Shown: piece by piece, positions 1-7,501 of the stretch
Numbering within the stretch: position 1 is the stretch's first letter
Layout of the letters: every line of letters starts with the position of its first letter
DNA from: Bordetella ansorpii
GTDB lineage: Bacteria > Pseudomonadota > Gammaproteobacteria > Burkholderiales > Burkholderiaceae_B
DNA: 64,000 bases
Assembly (NCBI RefSeq): GCF_900078705.1
Contig: NZ_FKIF01000006.1
Location: 434,001-498,000, forward strand
Direction of reading: 5' to 3'
Position numbers and translations under genes: made by a program
Notes under the pieces: generated by a model
What the model was told of the DNA's origin: nothing
Database searches by the model: none
Seen by the model: the letters and a program-made list of their open reading frames with translations, nothing else

Positions 1-691
1 CGGCCACTTCGGGATCGTGCGCGAACGTCTCGGGCCCCAGTTGCCGGGGCTGCTCGCGCCGCGCCGCGCGCAGCCGCTGCGTCAACAGCATGATCGGGCG
101 CTGCAATCGCCGCGCAAGCACGAAGCCCAGCCCCGCGCCCGCCAGGCTGATGGCCAGGCCGACCAGCACGAGCTCGATCGCCAGTTCGCGGCGCTGGCGC
201 AGGAAATCGCCCACGTCCAGATTGGCGATGACCGTACCCAATTCCGGATGATCCTGGTCCAACGCGCGCCACGTCCAGACGCCATCGGCGTGCTCGCTCA
301 GCACGGCCCCGCCGGAAGCCGCCCCCAGCGTGGCGGCGTAGGGAATGGACTCGACCTCGGGATACCGTGCCACCAGGCCCAGCGCCTGGCCGTCGTTGCC
401 GACAACCGCCAGCGTGCGGTCGACGACCCCGACGTGCGTATCCAGGGCGCGCTCGAGCACGTCGGCGATCTGGGCACGATCCCCCGCGCGTACCGCGGGC
501 AGCACGGCGGCCGACAGGCCATCCAGATAGACCTGTCCCATATCCGCGATCTGCTTGTCGAACTGGCGCGACAGGCCGTGCAGCGCCAGCGAGATCAGCG
601 CACCGGCAATGGCCAGGAACAAGGCGGCCACGGCCAGGGGAATACGTACGGTCAGCGGCAGGCGGCCCAGGCGGATCACGGCGATATCCAA
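1..691 (-). CDS. sensor histidine kinase, N-terminal part (runs off window)
   Basis: The first ~230 residues of a membrane sensor kinase are visible; the kinase core lies beyond the left edge. The protein opens with a basic stretch and a hydrophobic helix (about residues 15-35). A periplasmic sensing region of about 130 residues follows, then a second membrane helix and a HAMP-like segment containing LARRLQRPIMLLTQRL. No ATG fits. Two in-frame TTG codons at 691 and 697 follow a GGAGGG ribosome site, so a TTG start is likely. It is transcribed divergently from tctB-tctA, which suggests that it senses the tricarboxylate-type substrate of that permease, as TctE does elsewhere. The pairing is inference. 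No response regulator gene is visible beside it. Confidence 0.8.
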   Translation of the reverse strand, partial: MDIAVIRLGRLPLTVRIPLAVAALFLAIAGALISLALHGLSRQFDKQIADMGQVYLDGLSAAVLPAVRAGDRAQIADVLERALDTHVGVVDRTLAVVGNDGQALGLVARYPEVESIPYAATLGAASGGAVLSEHADGVWTWRALDQDHPELGTVIANLDVGDFLRQRRELAIELVLVGLAISLAGAGLGFVLARRLQRPIMLLTQRLRAARREQPRQLGPETFAHDPEVA

Positions 692-1044
692 CGACAAAAC
701 CCTCCGATTATGCCCGCGCGCGAGGCGAGCCGGATGCATGGATTTTTTGCAAGCGATGGAAAACGGATGCGGACCAGACAAGAATCGTGCCGGCTCACGC
801 ATCGTCGGGCGCCTGCCGGCGCGGCCATCGACAAATGTCCGGATTCGCGGACAGGCCCGCCGTGAACATGTTCACTTTCATGAACACCACCGCAAGCCGC
901 GGGCGCCGGACCTGGTAGTTACCCGGCCTTCGCGCCCCGCCCCCCGAAAGCAGATTGCAAGCCCCCCTTCTTACAGTGCCCGCTCTTCCCGCCGGCGTTC
1001 CGGACGGGGCACGGCGATCGATTCCACCAAAGGGGGCAAACACG
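692..1044. other. divergent regulatory region between kinase gene and tctB
   Basis: This 353-bp region has no credible gene. It should carry both divergent promoters. A cluster of TGAACA half-sites sits in its exact middle (862-886). An AGGGGGC ribosome site precedes the tctB ATG at 1045. No clear sigma-70 boxes could be assigned. Confidence 0.6.
862..886. promoter_or_regulatory. candidate operator, three TGAACA half-sites
   Basis: GTGAACATGTTCAC (862-875) is a perfect 14-bp palindrome. A third half-site, ATGAACA, follows at 880-886. The cluster lies about 170 bp from both divergent start codons, as expected for a regulator acting on kinase and permease genes together. The cognate protein is unknown; the response regulator of the adjacent kinase is the obvious candidate. 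Confidence 0.5.
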
Positions 1045-1530
1045 ATGCGAAACCGAATACCGACAATCAAACGCGACTTGTGGGGAGGACTGTTGATCGC
1101 GGGCTGCGGCGCGCTGACGATCCTGCACGCCTACAGCTACAACATCGGAGAACTGGCCCGCATGGGACCCGGGTACTTTCCATTGATGGTGGGCTGCTTC
1201 CTGGTCGTCCTGGGCGTGCTGGTCCCGCTCAGCCCCGACCCCGATGAAGTGCTGGAGGACGCTCACGCCGCCGACCTGCCGCAGCCCACGCGCCGCCAGC
1301 GGCTTCGTGGCATGGCCTGCATCGCGGGCGGCATAGGGCTGTTCATCGTGCTGGGCCACTACCTGGGTTTCCTGCCCGCGGCCTTCGCGCTGGTATTCAC
1401 CGCCGCGATGGGCGATACGTCCAACTCGCCGAAGTCCGCGGCCATCCTCGCCGCGGCCATGACGCTGTTCGCCGCCGTGGTCTTCTCCTGGGCGCTGCAG
1501 TTGCAGTTCCCGATGTTCCGCTGGGGCTGA
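1045..1530 (+). CDS. tctB: tripartite tricarboxylate transporter, small membrane subunit TctB
   Basis: This 161-residue hydrophobic protein has about four predicted membrane helices. The first holds LWGGLLIAGCGALTILHAYS and is followed by a GPGYFP motif typical of TctB. TctB is the small membrane partner of TctA in secondary transporters that take up carboxylates delivered by a periplasmic TctC/Bug receptor. The start at 1045 follows AGGGGGC; longer in-frame starts upstream lack a ribosome site. tctA begins 3 bp after the stop. No tctC receptor gene is adjacent, which departs from the classical tctCBA order. Confidence 0.88.
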   Translation: MRNRIPTIKRDLWGGLLIAGCGALTILHAYSYNIGELARMGPGYFPLMVGCFLVVLGVLVPLSPDPDEVLEDAHAADLPQPTRRQRLRGMACIAGGIGLFIVLGHYLGFLPAAFALVFTAAMGDTSNSPKSAAILAAAMTLFAAVVFSWALQLQFPMFRWG

Positions 1531-1533
1531 CAC

Positions 1534-3051
1534 ATGGAATTGCTAGATAACGTATTGCATGGTTTCTCCGTGGCCTTCCAGTGGGAGAACCTGGCCTGGT
1601 CGCTGTTCGGCGTCTTCATGGGCAACCTGATCGGCGTGCTGCCCGGCATGGGCGTGCTGGCCGCCATCTCGATCCTGCTGCCGCTGACCTATGCGATGAC
1701 GCCCACCGCCGCGCTGATGATGCTGGCGGGCATCTACTACGGTGCCCAGTACGGCGGCGGCATCACCTGCATCCTGCTCAACCTGCCCGGCACGCCGTCG
1801 CATGCCGTCACCTGCCTGGACGGCAATCCGCTGGCGCGGCAAGGCAAGTCGGGGTCGGCGCTGTTCATGCTGGTCATGTCGTCCTTCATCGGCGCGTGCG
1901 CGGGCATCCTCATCATGATCCTGTTCTCGCCGCTGCTCGTCGAGGTGGCGTTCCAGTTCGGGCCGGCCGAGTACTTCTCGATGATGATGCTGGGCCTGTT
2001 CGCTGGCGCGACGCTGGCCAAGGGTTCCGCCGTCAAGGGCGTGGCCATGGTCTTCCTGGGCCTGCTGTGCGGCGTGGTCGGCACCGACGTCAACACCGGC
2101 GTCATCCGTTATGCCTTCGGCATCATCGAACTCAGCGATGGCGTGCAACTGGTCGCGCTGGCGATGGGCCTGTTCGGCTTGGCCGACTTCTTCGCCAACG
2201 TCAACCGCATCGGCAAGGCGACCACGGTCGACGCCGGCAAGCGCATGTCCGTGCGGCCCGAACCCGGCGACATGCGCAAATCGGCGGCGCCGATCGCGCG
2301 CGGCAGCGCCATCGGATCGATCCTGGGCATCCTGCCGGGCACCGGCGCCACCATCGCGTCGTTCATGTCGTATGCCATCGAGAAACGCGTCTCCAAGACG
2401 CCGCAGCGCTTCGGCAACGGCGCGATCGAAGGCGTGGCGGGCCCCGAAGCCGCCAACAACTCGGCCGCGCAGACCAGCTTCATCCCCACCATGAGCCTGG
2501 GCATCCCGGGCGACTCGGTCATGGCGCTGATGCTGGGCGCGCTGATCATCCACGGCATCCAGCCCGGACCGCAGATGGTCACCGAACATGCCGACATCTT
2601 CTGGGGCCTGATCGCCAGCTTCTGGATCGGCAACGCCTTGCTGGTCGTGATGAACCTGCCGTTGATCGGCATGTGGGCCAAGTTGCTCAAGGTGCCGTAC
2701 AAGTACCTGTTCCCGTCCGCGCTGTTCTTCGTCTGCGTCGGCGTCTACAGCACCAACAACGCACTGTTCGACGTGGGCATGGTGCTGGTCATCGGCGTGC
2801 TCGGATATCTGTTCCTGAAACTGCGTTTTTCACCGGCCCCCTTGCTGCTGGGCTTCGTGCTGGGCCCCATGGTCGAAGAGAACTTCCGCCGCGCACTGTT
2901 GCTGTCTCGCGGTGACCTGGGGATCTTCGTCGACCGGCCGATCAGCGCGGGATTCATCTACGCGATCTTCGCGCTGGCCGCATGGCTGGTCTACTCGACC
3001 ATGCGCAACCGCCGCAAACTGCGCCAGCTGATGCAGGAGCAGCCGCAGTAG
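1534..3051 (+). CDS. tctA: tripartite tricarboxylate transporter permease TctA
   Basis: This 505-residue polytopic membrane protein has the normal TctA length and about a dozen hydrophobic helices. The family's repeated glycine-rich motif is present twice: GVLPGMG near residue 32 and GILPGTG near residue 265. TctA forms the ion-coupled channel of the transporter. It lies 3 bp after tctB and ends just before a strong terminator, so tctB-tctA form a complete two-gene unit. It is the only such permease in a window with nine orphan receptor genes, so it may serve several of them (inference). Confidence 0.95.
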   Translation: MELLDNVLHGFSVAFQWENLAWSLFGVFMGNLIGVLPGMGVLAAISILLPLTYAMTPTAALMMLAGIYYGAQYGGGITCILLNLPGTPSHAVTCLDGNPLARQGKSGSALFMLVMSSFIGACAGILIMILFSPLLVEVAFQFGPAEYFSMMMLGLFAGATLAKGSAVKGVAMVFLGLLCGVVGTDVNTGVIRYAFGIIELSDGVQLVALAMGLFGLADFFANVNRIGKATTVDAGKRMSVRPEPGDMRKSAAPIARGSAIGSILGILPGTGATIASFMSYAIEKRVSKTPQRFGNGAIEGVAGPEAANNSAAQTSFIPTMSLGIPGDSVMALMLGALIIHGIQPGPQMVTEHADIFWGLIASFWIGNALLVVMNLPLIGMWAKLLKVPYKYLFPSALFFVCVGVYSTNNALFDVGMVLVIGVLGYLFLKLRFSPAPLLLGFVLGPMVEENFRRALLLSRGDLGIFVDRPISAGFIYAIFALAAWLVYSTMRNRRKLRQLMQEQPQ

Positions 3052-3060
3052 CGCCGCGCC

Positions 3061-3089
3061 GGGCCGCCGTCGAGACGGCGGCCCGTTTT
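3061..3089 (+). terminator. rho-independent terminator after tctA
   Basis: A perfect 10-bp stem (GGGCCGCCGT / ACGGCGGCCC, loop CGAG) is followed by GTTTT. It starts 10 bp after the tctA stop. Confidence 0.85.
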
Positions 3090-3107
3090 CCTTACGAGAG
3101 CCCGTTC

Positions 3108-3650
3108 ATGCAGCGACCCTCCCTCCCGCCCCCGGTCCAGGCGCCGGGTCCGGACAGTAGCGCCAGCGTACGCGTGATGCGCTGCCTGCCCTTCCTCGAA
3201 CTCATGGAACTGCTGGAATTCAGCCGCCTTCGGCTCGATCCGCCGGCCGTGGCGCCGACCCGGGCCCCAGGCATGGTGCTGGGGACGCAGGAATGGCTCT
3301 GTCCCGATGCCGCGGACGCCCTGCCCGCGACGCAAGCCTTCGACGTCTATGTCTGCTCGACGCTGGCCGCGTTGCACGATGCGGTCCTGCCGCCGGACGA
3401 CACACAATTGCACTTCGACATGTCCGCCCATGCGGGGACGGCGCCGCCCGCCTCGCGGGCCCACCGTGTCCGGCTATGCGCCGTGGCATCGGCCCGGCCC
3501 AGAAGAAAGCGGACACTGCCTTACCTCCGTGTCGATCTCGGCACCCTCATCCAACGGATCGTGGTGCCGGCCAGGATGCCTGCCAACGTATTCGAACTGG
3601 TGCAGCAAGTCGTCAGGACGCGCCTTTGGATCGACGTCGCCCGAGCCTGA
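3108..3650 (+). CDS. hypothetical protein
   Basis: This reading frame encodes about 180 residues with strongly GC-rich third codon positions, like the neighbouring real genes. I recognise no family. The N terminus is proline-rich. A conserved-looking block with MRCLPFLELMELLEF is followed by alternating hydrophobic and charged segments, with no clear signal peptide or membrane helix. Possible starts are ATG 3108 and ATG 3177; neither has a strong ribosome site. It stands alone after the tctA terminator. Moderate confidence that it is expressed, none about function. Confidence 0.5.
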   Translation: MQRPSLPPPVQAPGPDSSASVRVMRCLPFLELMELLEFSRLRLDPPAVAPTRAPGMVLGTQEWLCPDAADALPATQAFDVYVCSTLAALHDAVLPPDDTQLHFDMSAHAGTAPPASRAHRVRLCAVASARPRRKRTLPYLRVDLGTLIQRIVVPARMPANVFELVQQVVRTRLWIDVARA

Positions 3651-3830
3651 GGGACGCCTGGCAGGCGACCGGCGCAACGAATTGAAATCCGGGCGTGTGC
3701 GGCGAAATCCATTGAAATCCAAAAGATCGCCGCAGTAACCGCGTAGTCAGGTGCGTGCCGAGATAATGAAATCGCGCCCAGGCATCCGCTGAAAAGCCGC
3801 CGGCGGGCCGATTCTCAGGAGGACCCCGAC

Positions 3831-4208
3831 ATGAACCGCTACACGAAATTCGCCATGGCCGCCGCCGCGGCCGCCGCCGTCTCGCTGGGTACGTTCGCCG
3901 TGCCCTCGACCGCCCAGGCACAGGTTTCCGTCACGATCGGCGTGGCGCCCCCGCCGCCCCGCGTCGAAGTGGTGCCGGCCCCGCGCCGCGGCTACGTGTG
4001 GGCCCCCGGCCACTGGGAATGGCATCGCAACCGCCACGTCTGGACCCAGGGCGTCTGGCTGAAGGCCCGCCCCGGCTACGTCTACCGGGCGCCGGTCTGG
4101 CGTGAAGACCATGGCCGCTGGGTCTACGCCCGTGGCGGCTGGGACCGCGATCACGACGGCGTGCCGAACCGCCACGACCACCGTCCCGACAACCCGCATC
4201 GCTATTGA
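3831..4208 (+). CDS. secreted YXWGXW-repeat-type protein
   Basis: A 125-residue exported protein. A Sec signal peptide ends at about AQAQ (residues 29-32), followed by a PPPP stretch. Tryptophan-rich repeats WAPGHWEW, WTQGVW and WVYARGGW then follow, which mark the YXWGXW repeat family of small betaproteobacterial periplasmic or envelope proteins. The tail is His/Asp-rich (DRDHDGVPNRHDHRPDNPH), a possible metal-binding end. AGGAGG lies just upstream of the ATG. It is monocistronic: a bidirectional-looking terminator follows. The molecular function of the family is unknown. Confidence 0.82.
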   Translation: MNRYTKFAMAAAAAAAVSLGTFAVPSTAQAQVSVTIGVAPPPPRVEVVPAPRRGYVWAPGHWEWHRNRHVWTQGVWLKARPGYVYRAPVWREDHGRWVYARGGWDRDHDGVPNRHDHRPDNPHRY

Positions 4209-4222
4209 CGGCTGAAACGGAA

Positions 4223-4256
4223 GGGGCCGCTGCATCCCGTGCAGCGGCCCCTTCCG
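4223..4256. terminator. terminator hairpin between convergent genes
   Basis: A perfect 12-bp stem (GGGGCCGCTGCA / TGCAGCGGCCCC) has a 5-nt loop. It is followed by TT on the plus strand and preceded by TTCCGTTTC on the opposite strand. It separates the plus-strand YXWGXW gene from the minus-strand deformylase gene. Confidence 0.7.
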
Positions 4257-4273
4257 CATTCCGATCGGCGACG

Positions 4274-4321
4274 CTGGCCGCCGCACTGGCCGCCGCGCTA
4301 GCCGCCGCACTAGCCGCCGCG
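4274..4321. repeat. four tandem 12-bp repeats
   Basis: Four adjacent copies of CTRGCCGCCGCR (R = A or G) occupy the space between the terminator and the deformylase stop codon. Variation alternates (CTGG, CTGG, CTAG, CTAG at the left; A, G, A, G at the right), which implies a 24-bp duplication. The repeat is noncoding in both neighbours. Confidence 0.85.
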
Positions 4322-4327
4322 TCCGCT

Positions 4328-5119
4328 CTACATCCCTTCGAACGCCGCGCGCACCAGGCGCTCGACCACGGGCGTCACCCTGCCCGCGTCGTCCTCGCGC
4401 CAGGCATACGGATGGCGCTCTTCCATGTAGGTCGACTGGCACATCTCAAGCTGGATCGCGTGCACGTCCTGCCGAGGCGCGCCGTAATGGCGCGTGATGT
4501 AGCCGCCCTTGAAACGGCCGTTGATCGCCCAGGTGTAGTCCTGGCACGCCTCCAGTTGCGCGCGGATGGCCGCCTCCATCGCGGGCGCGCAGCTCGCGCC
4601 CGCCGACGTGCCGATGTTGAGGTCGGGCAGCTTGCCGTCGAACAGGCGCGGAATCACGCTGGCGATGGAGTGCGCCTCCCACAGCATCACCTTGCCGTGC
4701 GCGGCGCGCAGGCGGTCGATCTCGGCGCGCAACTGCGCGTGGTAGGGCCGCCAATAGGCATCGCGGCGCGCGTCGCGCTCCTGCACGTCGATGGCCTCGC
4801 GGCCATCACGATACAGCGGCTGGCCATCGAAGGTATGCGTGGGACACAGGCCCGTCTTGGCCTGGCCCGGATACAGGCTTTCATCGTTGGGCGGACGGTT
4901 CAGGTCCACCACGTAGCGCGAATAGCGCGCCCAAAGGAAGGACGCCCCCATCGAACGCGCGAAGGCATACAGGCGGTCCAGGTGCCAATCGGTATCGCCC
5001 GAGCGCAGCGCCAGTTCGGTCATCGCCGGCTGCTGCGCCTCGGGAATCAGGCTGCCCAGGTGGGGGATCGAGATGAGAAGCGGCGCGCTGCCCGCTTCGA
5101 AATGGAAGGTTTCGGTCAT
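4328..5119 (-). CDS. hutG: N-formylglutamate deformylase (amidohydrolase)
   Basis: This 263-residue protein matches the N-formylglutamate amidohydrolase family over its whole length. Visible family blocks are LISIPHLGSLIP near the N terminus, YVVDLNRPPNDESLYPG near residues 68-84, LWEAHSI near 145, and FKGGYITRHYG near 203. The enzyme hydrolyses N-formyl-L-glutamate to glutamate and formate in the five-step histidine pathway. No other hut gene is present, so an orphan role on another N-formyl amino acid is possible. It diverges from the gamma-glutamyltransferase gene across 285 bp. Confidence 0.88.
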   Translation of the reverse strand: MTETFHFEAGSAPLLISIPHLGSLIPEAQQPAMTELALRSGDTDWHLDRLYAFARSMGASFLWARYSRYVVDLNRPPNDESLYPGQAKTGLCPTHTFDGQPLYRDGREAIDVQERDARRDAYWRPYHAQLRAEIDRLRAAHGKVMLWEAHSIASVIPRLFDGKLPDLNIGTSAGASCAPAMEAAIRAQLEACQDYTWAINGRFKGGYITRHYGAPRQDVHAIQLEMCQSTYMEERHPYAWREDDAGRVTPVVERLVRAAFEGM

Positions 5120-5297
5120 GGAATCCTGCTGAGATGAAGCAACATCAACCCAGCATTATCCTCGCTTGGCCGCCATGGCTCGCGGCACGGCCGCGTTCCT
5201 GACGCGGCCGTGCCGGACCACCAGCAGGAAACAGCGATGCGCGGTGCCGGGCATGGGCCGATCCGTGCAACAAGGCAATCTGCGCGCGAAGTATTGT

Positions 5298-5320
5298 TAT
5301 TGCTCGCGGAAAGGGCAATA
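5298..5320. promoter_or_regulatory. candidate operator between hutG and ggt-like gene
   Basis: An inverted repeat, TATTGC-N11-GCAATA, lies in the divergent intergenic region about 85 bp upstream of the gamma-glutamyltransferase start. The 6-11-6 geometry resembles LysR-type or AsnC/Lrp-type sites. No regulator gene is adjacent. Confidence 0.35.
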
Positions 5321-5404
5321 CATAGAATCGTTCGGGACGGCCGCTGAAGGCAAGCACGCGACTTCCCCGGGCGCCCGACATCGATCACACAAGGGGTAAT
5401 ACAT

Positions 5405-7027
5405 ATGATGGATACGACCGCCATGCCTTTTTCCGACACGCCTTTCTGGCAACTGCCCTATCCCTCGCAACGCCAGCCGGTGCTGGCCGACAACGTGGTC
5501 AGCACCTCGCAGCCGCTGGCCAGCGCCGCCGGCCTGCAGATGTACGCGCGCGGCGGCAACGCCATCGATGCCGCGCTGGCCACCGCCATCGCGCTGACGG
5601 TCGTCGAGCCCTGCATGAACGGCATCGGCGGCGACATGTTCGCCATCGTGTGGCACCAGGGCAAGCTGCATGGCCTGAACGCCTCGGGCCGCGCGCCCGC
5701 CAGTTGGGAAACCTCGCGCTTCGCGCACCTGGACGGCATGGATCCGATCGGCTGGGGCAGCGTCACCGTGCCCGGTGCCGTGTCCGGCTGGCGCGCCATC
5801 TGGGAACGCTTCGGCTCGCTGCCCTTCGAAGACCTGTTCGAGCCCGCCCTGCGCTACGCGCGCGACGGCTACCTGGTCTCGCCCACCGTGCATCGCCAGT
5901 GGGACAAGCAGGTCGGCAAGCTGGCCGGGCAGCCCGGCTACGCCGAGGCCTTCATGCCCAACGGCCGCGCGCCGCGGCCCGGCGAGCGCTTCCGCTGCCC
6001 CGGCCAGGCCGCCACGCTGGAAAGCATCGCGCGCAGCAAGGGCGACAGCTTCTACCAGGGCGAACTGGCCGCGGCCATCGCCCGGCACGCCCGCGGCACG
6101 GGCGGCTACATCACCGAGGCCGACATGGCCGCGCACCGCGCCGACTGGGTCGAGCCCATCGGCGTGCGCTACCGCGACGTCGAACTGTTCGAGATCGGCC
6201 CCAACGGCCAGGGCATCGGCGCGCTGATGGCGCTGGGCATGCTGGACAACTTCGACCTGCCCGCCACGGGCGCCGACACGGGCGCGACGATGCACCTGCA
6301 GATCGAGGCCATGCGGCTGGCCTTCGCCGACCTGCACGAGCACGTCGGCGATCCCGACCACATGCGCCTGTCCAGCGCCGACCTGCTGGACCCGGCCTAT
6401 CTGGCGCAACGCGCCAAGTTGATCGATCCGCGCCGCGCGGGCGCCCCCAAGCCGGGCAATCCGCACGACGGCGGCACGGTCTACCTGACCGCCGCGGACC
6501 AGCAGGGCACGATGGTCTCGTTCATCCAGTCCAACTTCAAGGGCTTCGGCTCGGGCGTGGTCGTGCCCGATACCGGCATCGCGCTGCACAACCGCGGCTG
6601 GGGCTTCTCCACCCGCGCCAATCATCCCAACGTGGTCGCGCCGGGCAAGCGCCCCTTCCACACCATCATCCCCGGCTTCCTGATGAAACAGGGCAAGCCG
6701 CTGATGAGCTTCGGCGTGATGGGCGGCTCGATGCAGGCGCAAGGCCACGTGCAGATGGTCAGCCGCCTGGCCGACTTCGGCCAGAACCCGCAGGCCGCCA
6801 GCGATGCCCCGCGCTGGCGCGTGAAGGACGACAACGTGGGCGTGGCCGTCGAATGGAACTGCCCGGCCGACACCGTGGCGTTCCTGCGCGCCGCCGGCCA
6901 CGACGTGGAAGTCTCCGAGCGCTTCGACCTGGAGTTCGGCAGCGCCCAACTGGCCATGAAGCTGGAACAAGGCGGCTATCTGGCGGCCTCGGACCATCGC
7001 AAGGATGGATATCCGGCCGGATATTGA
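5405..7027 (+). CDS. gamma-glutamyltransferase family protein
   Basis: A 540-residue member of the Ntn-hydrolase gamma-glutamyltransferase family. Visible motifs are GGNAIDAALAT (50-60), NGIGGDMF (72-79), the autoprocessing and nucleophile site HDGGT with Thr358, and GVMGGSMQAQGHVQ near the C terminus. Family members cleave themselves before this Thr and then transfer or hydrolyse gamma-glutamyl groups. No signal peptide is evident, unlike periplasmic Ggt, so this is a cytoplasmic branch of the family often found in catabolic settings. Divergence from the formylglutamate deformylase suggests a shared role in glutamyl-compound use (inference). AAGGGG precedes the start. Confidence 0.9.
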   Translation: MMDTTAMPFSDTPFWQLPYPSQRQPVLADNVVSTSQPLASAAGLQMYARGGNAIDAALATAIALTVVEPCMNGIGGDMFAIVWHQGKLHGLNASGRAPASWETSRFAHLDGMDPIGWGSVTVPGAVSGWRAIWERFGSLPFEDLFEPALRYARDGYLVSPTVHRQWDKQVGKLAGQPGYAEAFMPNGRAPRPGERFRCPGQAATLESIARSKGDSFYQGELAAAIARHARGTGGYITEADMAAHRADWVEPIGVRYRDVELFEIGPNGQGIGALMALGMLDNFDLPATGADTGATMHLQIEAMRLAFADLHEHVGDPDHMRLSSADLLDPAYLAQRAKLIDPRRAGAPKPGNPHDGGTVYLTAADQQGTMVSFIQSNFKGFGSGVVVPDTGIALHNRGWGFSTRANHPNVVAPGKRPFHTIIPGFLMKQGKPLMSFGVMGGSMQAQGHVQMVSRLADFGQNPQAASDAPRWRVKDDNVGVAVEWNCPADTVAFLRAAGHDVEVSERFDLEFGSAQLAMKLEQGGYLAASDHRKDGYPAGY

Positions 7028-7242
7028 GGCCTGAGCCCCGCCGGGCCGCAAGGGACACACCGGGCCGCGCGCCACGGAAGTGGGCCAGTGGCGCGGCCGG
7101 CCGCCGCTGTTCGCCCCGCGGCGGGCACGGCGCGCCCGGCCTGGCCCGGCAATCGCATGTCGCAAATAGCCTGACAGAGGCGCAAAGCAACGCCATGGCG
7201 TTGCTTGATTGCCACGCTACATGTCGCTTTCCTGACTATATC

Positions 7243-7270
7243 TTGACAGCCTTTATATACATTCTGTAAT
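7243..7270 (+). promoter_or_regulatory. sigma-70 promoter of TonB receptor gene
   Basis: A consensus TTGACA (7243-7248) is separated by 16 bp from TGTAAT (7265-7270, five of six matches to TATAAT). Its -10 end overlaps the Fur box, consistent with iron repression. Confidence 0.7.
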
Positions 7271-7286
7271 AATAACAATTCTTATT
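7268..7286. promoter_or_regulatory. Fur box
   Basis: AATAATAACAATTCTTATT matches 13 of 19 positions of the Fur consensus. It contains the inverted repeat TAATAA-N6-TTATTA (7270-7287). It sits on the -10 box of the TonB receptor promoter, the usual place for Fur repression. Confidence 0.7.
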
Positions 7287-7501
7287 AGCAACAGTATTTC
7301 CCTCTTCTTTCACCCGCCAGAGAGCTGTACGGCGCGGGTGCCGGCGGGCCCGCCCCGCCCCCCGCAGTTCCCCAGAAATAGCCCTCGTCCGGCAACGCCG
7401 GCCGCGCTCGCGGCCCGGCGTCGTGGCGCCGTGCCCGCGCGCCCGTGACGGACGAGGCCATCGCCTCAACCCTTACCGCTGACAACGACAAAAAGGCCAT
7501 C

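Larger units (their letters stand above)
7028..7501. other. 474-bp intergenic region with iron-regulated promoter
   Basis: No gene is visible. The left half is GC-rich and holds an imperfect hairpin around 7063-7100 without a T-run. The right half contains an AT-rich promoter and Fur box (7243-7286). About 215 bp of GC-rich leader then runs to the receptor start. Confidence 0.6.

Noticed and set aside
3681-3720. Two direct copies of ATTGAAATCC upstream of the YXWGXW gene
   Set aside because: Only two short copies 30 bp apart; too weak to call a regulatory element.
4274-4321. CRISPR-like array
   Set aside because: Repeats are 12 bp, directly adjacent, and have no spacers.
7063-7100. Terminator after the gamma-glutamyltransferase gene
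   Set aside because: The hairpin is imperfect (2-nt bulge) and has no T-run, so I did not annotate it.
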